A stretch of 64,000 nt of DNA, taken from NCBI GenBank assembly GCA_022867625.1, contig JALIFM010000009.1, positions 26,611 to 90,610 on the forward strand, in the 5' to 3' direction. A program made the translations under genes and the position numbers. The notes beneath the pieces were generated by a model. It searched no databases. It saw nothing but the letters and a program-made list of their open reading frames with translations, and was not told where the DNA came from. Positions within the stretch are counted from its first letter, which is position 1; every line of letters starts with the position of its first letter. Shown piece by piece: positions 63,355 to 64,000 of this stretch. The DNA is from Lachnospiraceae bacterium NSJ-143. Its GTDB lineage: Bacteria; Bacillota; Clostridia; Lachnospirales; Anaerotignaceae.

Positions 63355-63427
63355 TGGGAATTACAGGGCTCGAACCTGTGACATCCTGCTTGTAAGGCAG
63401 GCGCTCTCCCAGCTGAGCTAAACTCCC
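63355..63427 (-). tRNA. tRNA-Val (TAC)
   Basis: 73 nt. The anticodon loop on the minus strand is CTTACAA; acceptor, D and T arms (GGTTCGAGCC) pair well. Last of six tRNAs after the 5S gene. Confidence 0.95.
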
Positions 63428-63572
63428 ATATGTTTCAGCATTATTTATTTGACTTATTTATTATACAACAGCGCTGCCAATTTGTCAATAAAATAAGTTT
63501 GTTTTACTGAAATGATAAATTAATTTCAGTAAAAATGAAAAAAGACAACCAAATTATGATTGTCTTTTTCAA

Positions 63573-63646
<74 letters not shown>

Positions 63647-63651
63647 AAATA

Positions 63652-63725
63652 TGGGTCTCCAGGGACTTGAACCCGGGACCGCCCGGTTATGAGCCGGATG
63701 CTCTAACCAACTGAGCTAGAGACCC
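63652..63725 (-). tRNA. tRNA-Met (CAT)
   Basis: 74 nt. Anticodon loop CTCATAA. The acceptor starts GGGTCTC and pairs fully, so this is not the initiator type. Elongator Met or the Ile (CAU) type cannot be separated by eye. Confidence 0.92.
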
Positions 63726-63733
63726 ATATATGA

Positions 63734-63806
63734 AGCCGATGAGCGGACTCGAACCGTTAACCTGCTGATTACAAGTCAGCTGCTCTGCCAATTGAGCCAC
63801 ATCGGC
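63734..63806 (-). tRNA. tRNA-Thr (TGT)
   Basis: 73 nt. Anticodon loop CTTGTAA, anticodon TGT; acceptor GCCGATG pairs with CATCGGC. Confidence 0.95.
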
Positions 63807-63812
63807 ATAAAA

Positions 63813-63884
63813 TGACTCGACCGGGAATCGAACCCGGGTTACAGCCGTGAAAGGGCCGTGTCTTAACCGCTTGACCACCGAGCC
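63813..63884 (-). tRNA. tRNA-Glu (TTC)
   Basis: 72 nt. Anticodon loop CTTTCAC, anticodon TTC; acceptor and T arm (GGTTCGATTCC) pair. Confidence 0.95.
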
Positions 63885-63891
63885 ATATAAG

Positions 63892-63963
63892 CTCCCCGAG
63901 TAGGATTCGAACCTACGACCCACCGGTTAACAGCCGGTTGCTCTACCGCTGAGCTATCGAGGA
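63892..63963 (-). tRNA. tRNA-Asn (GTT)
   Basis: 72 nt. Anticodon loop CTGTTAA, anticodon GTT. First tRNA after the 5S gene. Confidence 0.95.
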
Positions 63964-63974
63964 TTATCTTTGAA

Positions 63975-64000
63975 TCCGGCGGCCACCTACTTTCCCGGGT
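63975..64000 (-). rRNA. rrf: 5S rRNA, 3' end (partial)
   Basis: The minus strand reads GGGAAAGTAGGTGGCCGCC then GGAT, the conserved 3' end of 5S rRNA. The rest of the gene, and presumably an rRNA operon, lies beyond the window edge. Confidence 0.88.

Noticed and set aside
63687-63923. 78-residue minus-strand ORF
   Set aside because: It runs through the Met, Thr, Glu and part of the Asn tRNA genes, so it is a chance frame.

Overview
The window reads as chromosome of an anaerobic, low-to-mid GC Firmicute of the class Clostridia, probably spore-forming. Grounds: SpoVB-like and SpoIIM-like genes, a Clostridia-type single-chain PurL of 1255 residues, hybrid-cluster protein, a cobalamin riboswitch, strong AGGAGG-type ribosome binding sites and frequent TTG starts. 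The right edge is the tail of an rRNA operon: the 3' end of 5S followed by six tRNA genes, all on the minus strand. I do not assign a genus.

Layout. 1-18.6 kb is a signalling locus: a PTS-IIC/EAL fusion (cut by the left edge), a lipoprotein, then three giant PAS-rich hybrid histidine kinases, a stand-alone Hpt protein and a REC-GGDEF-EAL-REC-GGDEF protein, with a divergent LytTR regulator. Two of the kinases and the LytTR regulator share an N-terminal NTF2/SnoaL-like domain. 18.6-20.7 kb is hcp with a cupin, preceded by a Crp/Fnr-like palindrome. 20.8-26.5 kb holds an AGCS symporter, methionine gamma-lyase, alanine racemase and a divergent PucR regulator with an apparent ATT start. 26.5-29.9 kb is a corrinoid ABC transporter under a cobalamin riboswitch. 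30-32.3 kb has a Vat/CatB-type acetyltransferase with a 15-codon leader ORF, and a SpoVB-like flippase. 32.3-38.9 kb is an operon polA-coaE-lytic transglycosylase-oligopeptide-binding lipoprotein-galT-like.

39.9-44.9 kb is the most striking part. A NitT/TauT-type substrate-binding lipoprotein gene is split after codon 113 by a 4.05-kb element. The element carries only a short tail-fibre-like gene, a small tail-accessory gene, xkdX, an XhlA-like gene, a holin, an M15 endolysin and a large serine recombinase. Its ends are near-perfect 21-nt inverted arms meeting at a shared CAG. Excision at that CAG would rebuild a 338-residue reading frame without a scar.

45-64 kb is mostly housekeeping: a secreted SGNH hydrolase, aroC, spoIIM (RBS inside a 14-bp hairpin with a SigE-like promoter across it), xerD, apbE, an IclR regulator, an aminotransferase, a DHH pyrophosphatase, gapA, a 32-codon membrane microprotein, purL, a zinc-ribbon protein, an FMN reductase and an SRAP protein, then the tRNA array and 5S end.

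How parts fit: the kinase/Hpt/c-di-GMP block looks like one multi-input phosphorelay. The PucR cluster looks like an amino-acid uptake and breakdown module. The split gene with its recombinase looks like either a decayed prophage or a gene-interrupting switch that has kept only lysis functions. All family calls come from reading the sequence; no database search was run.
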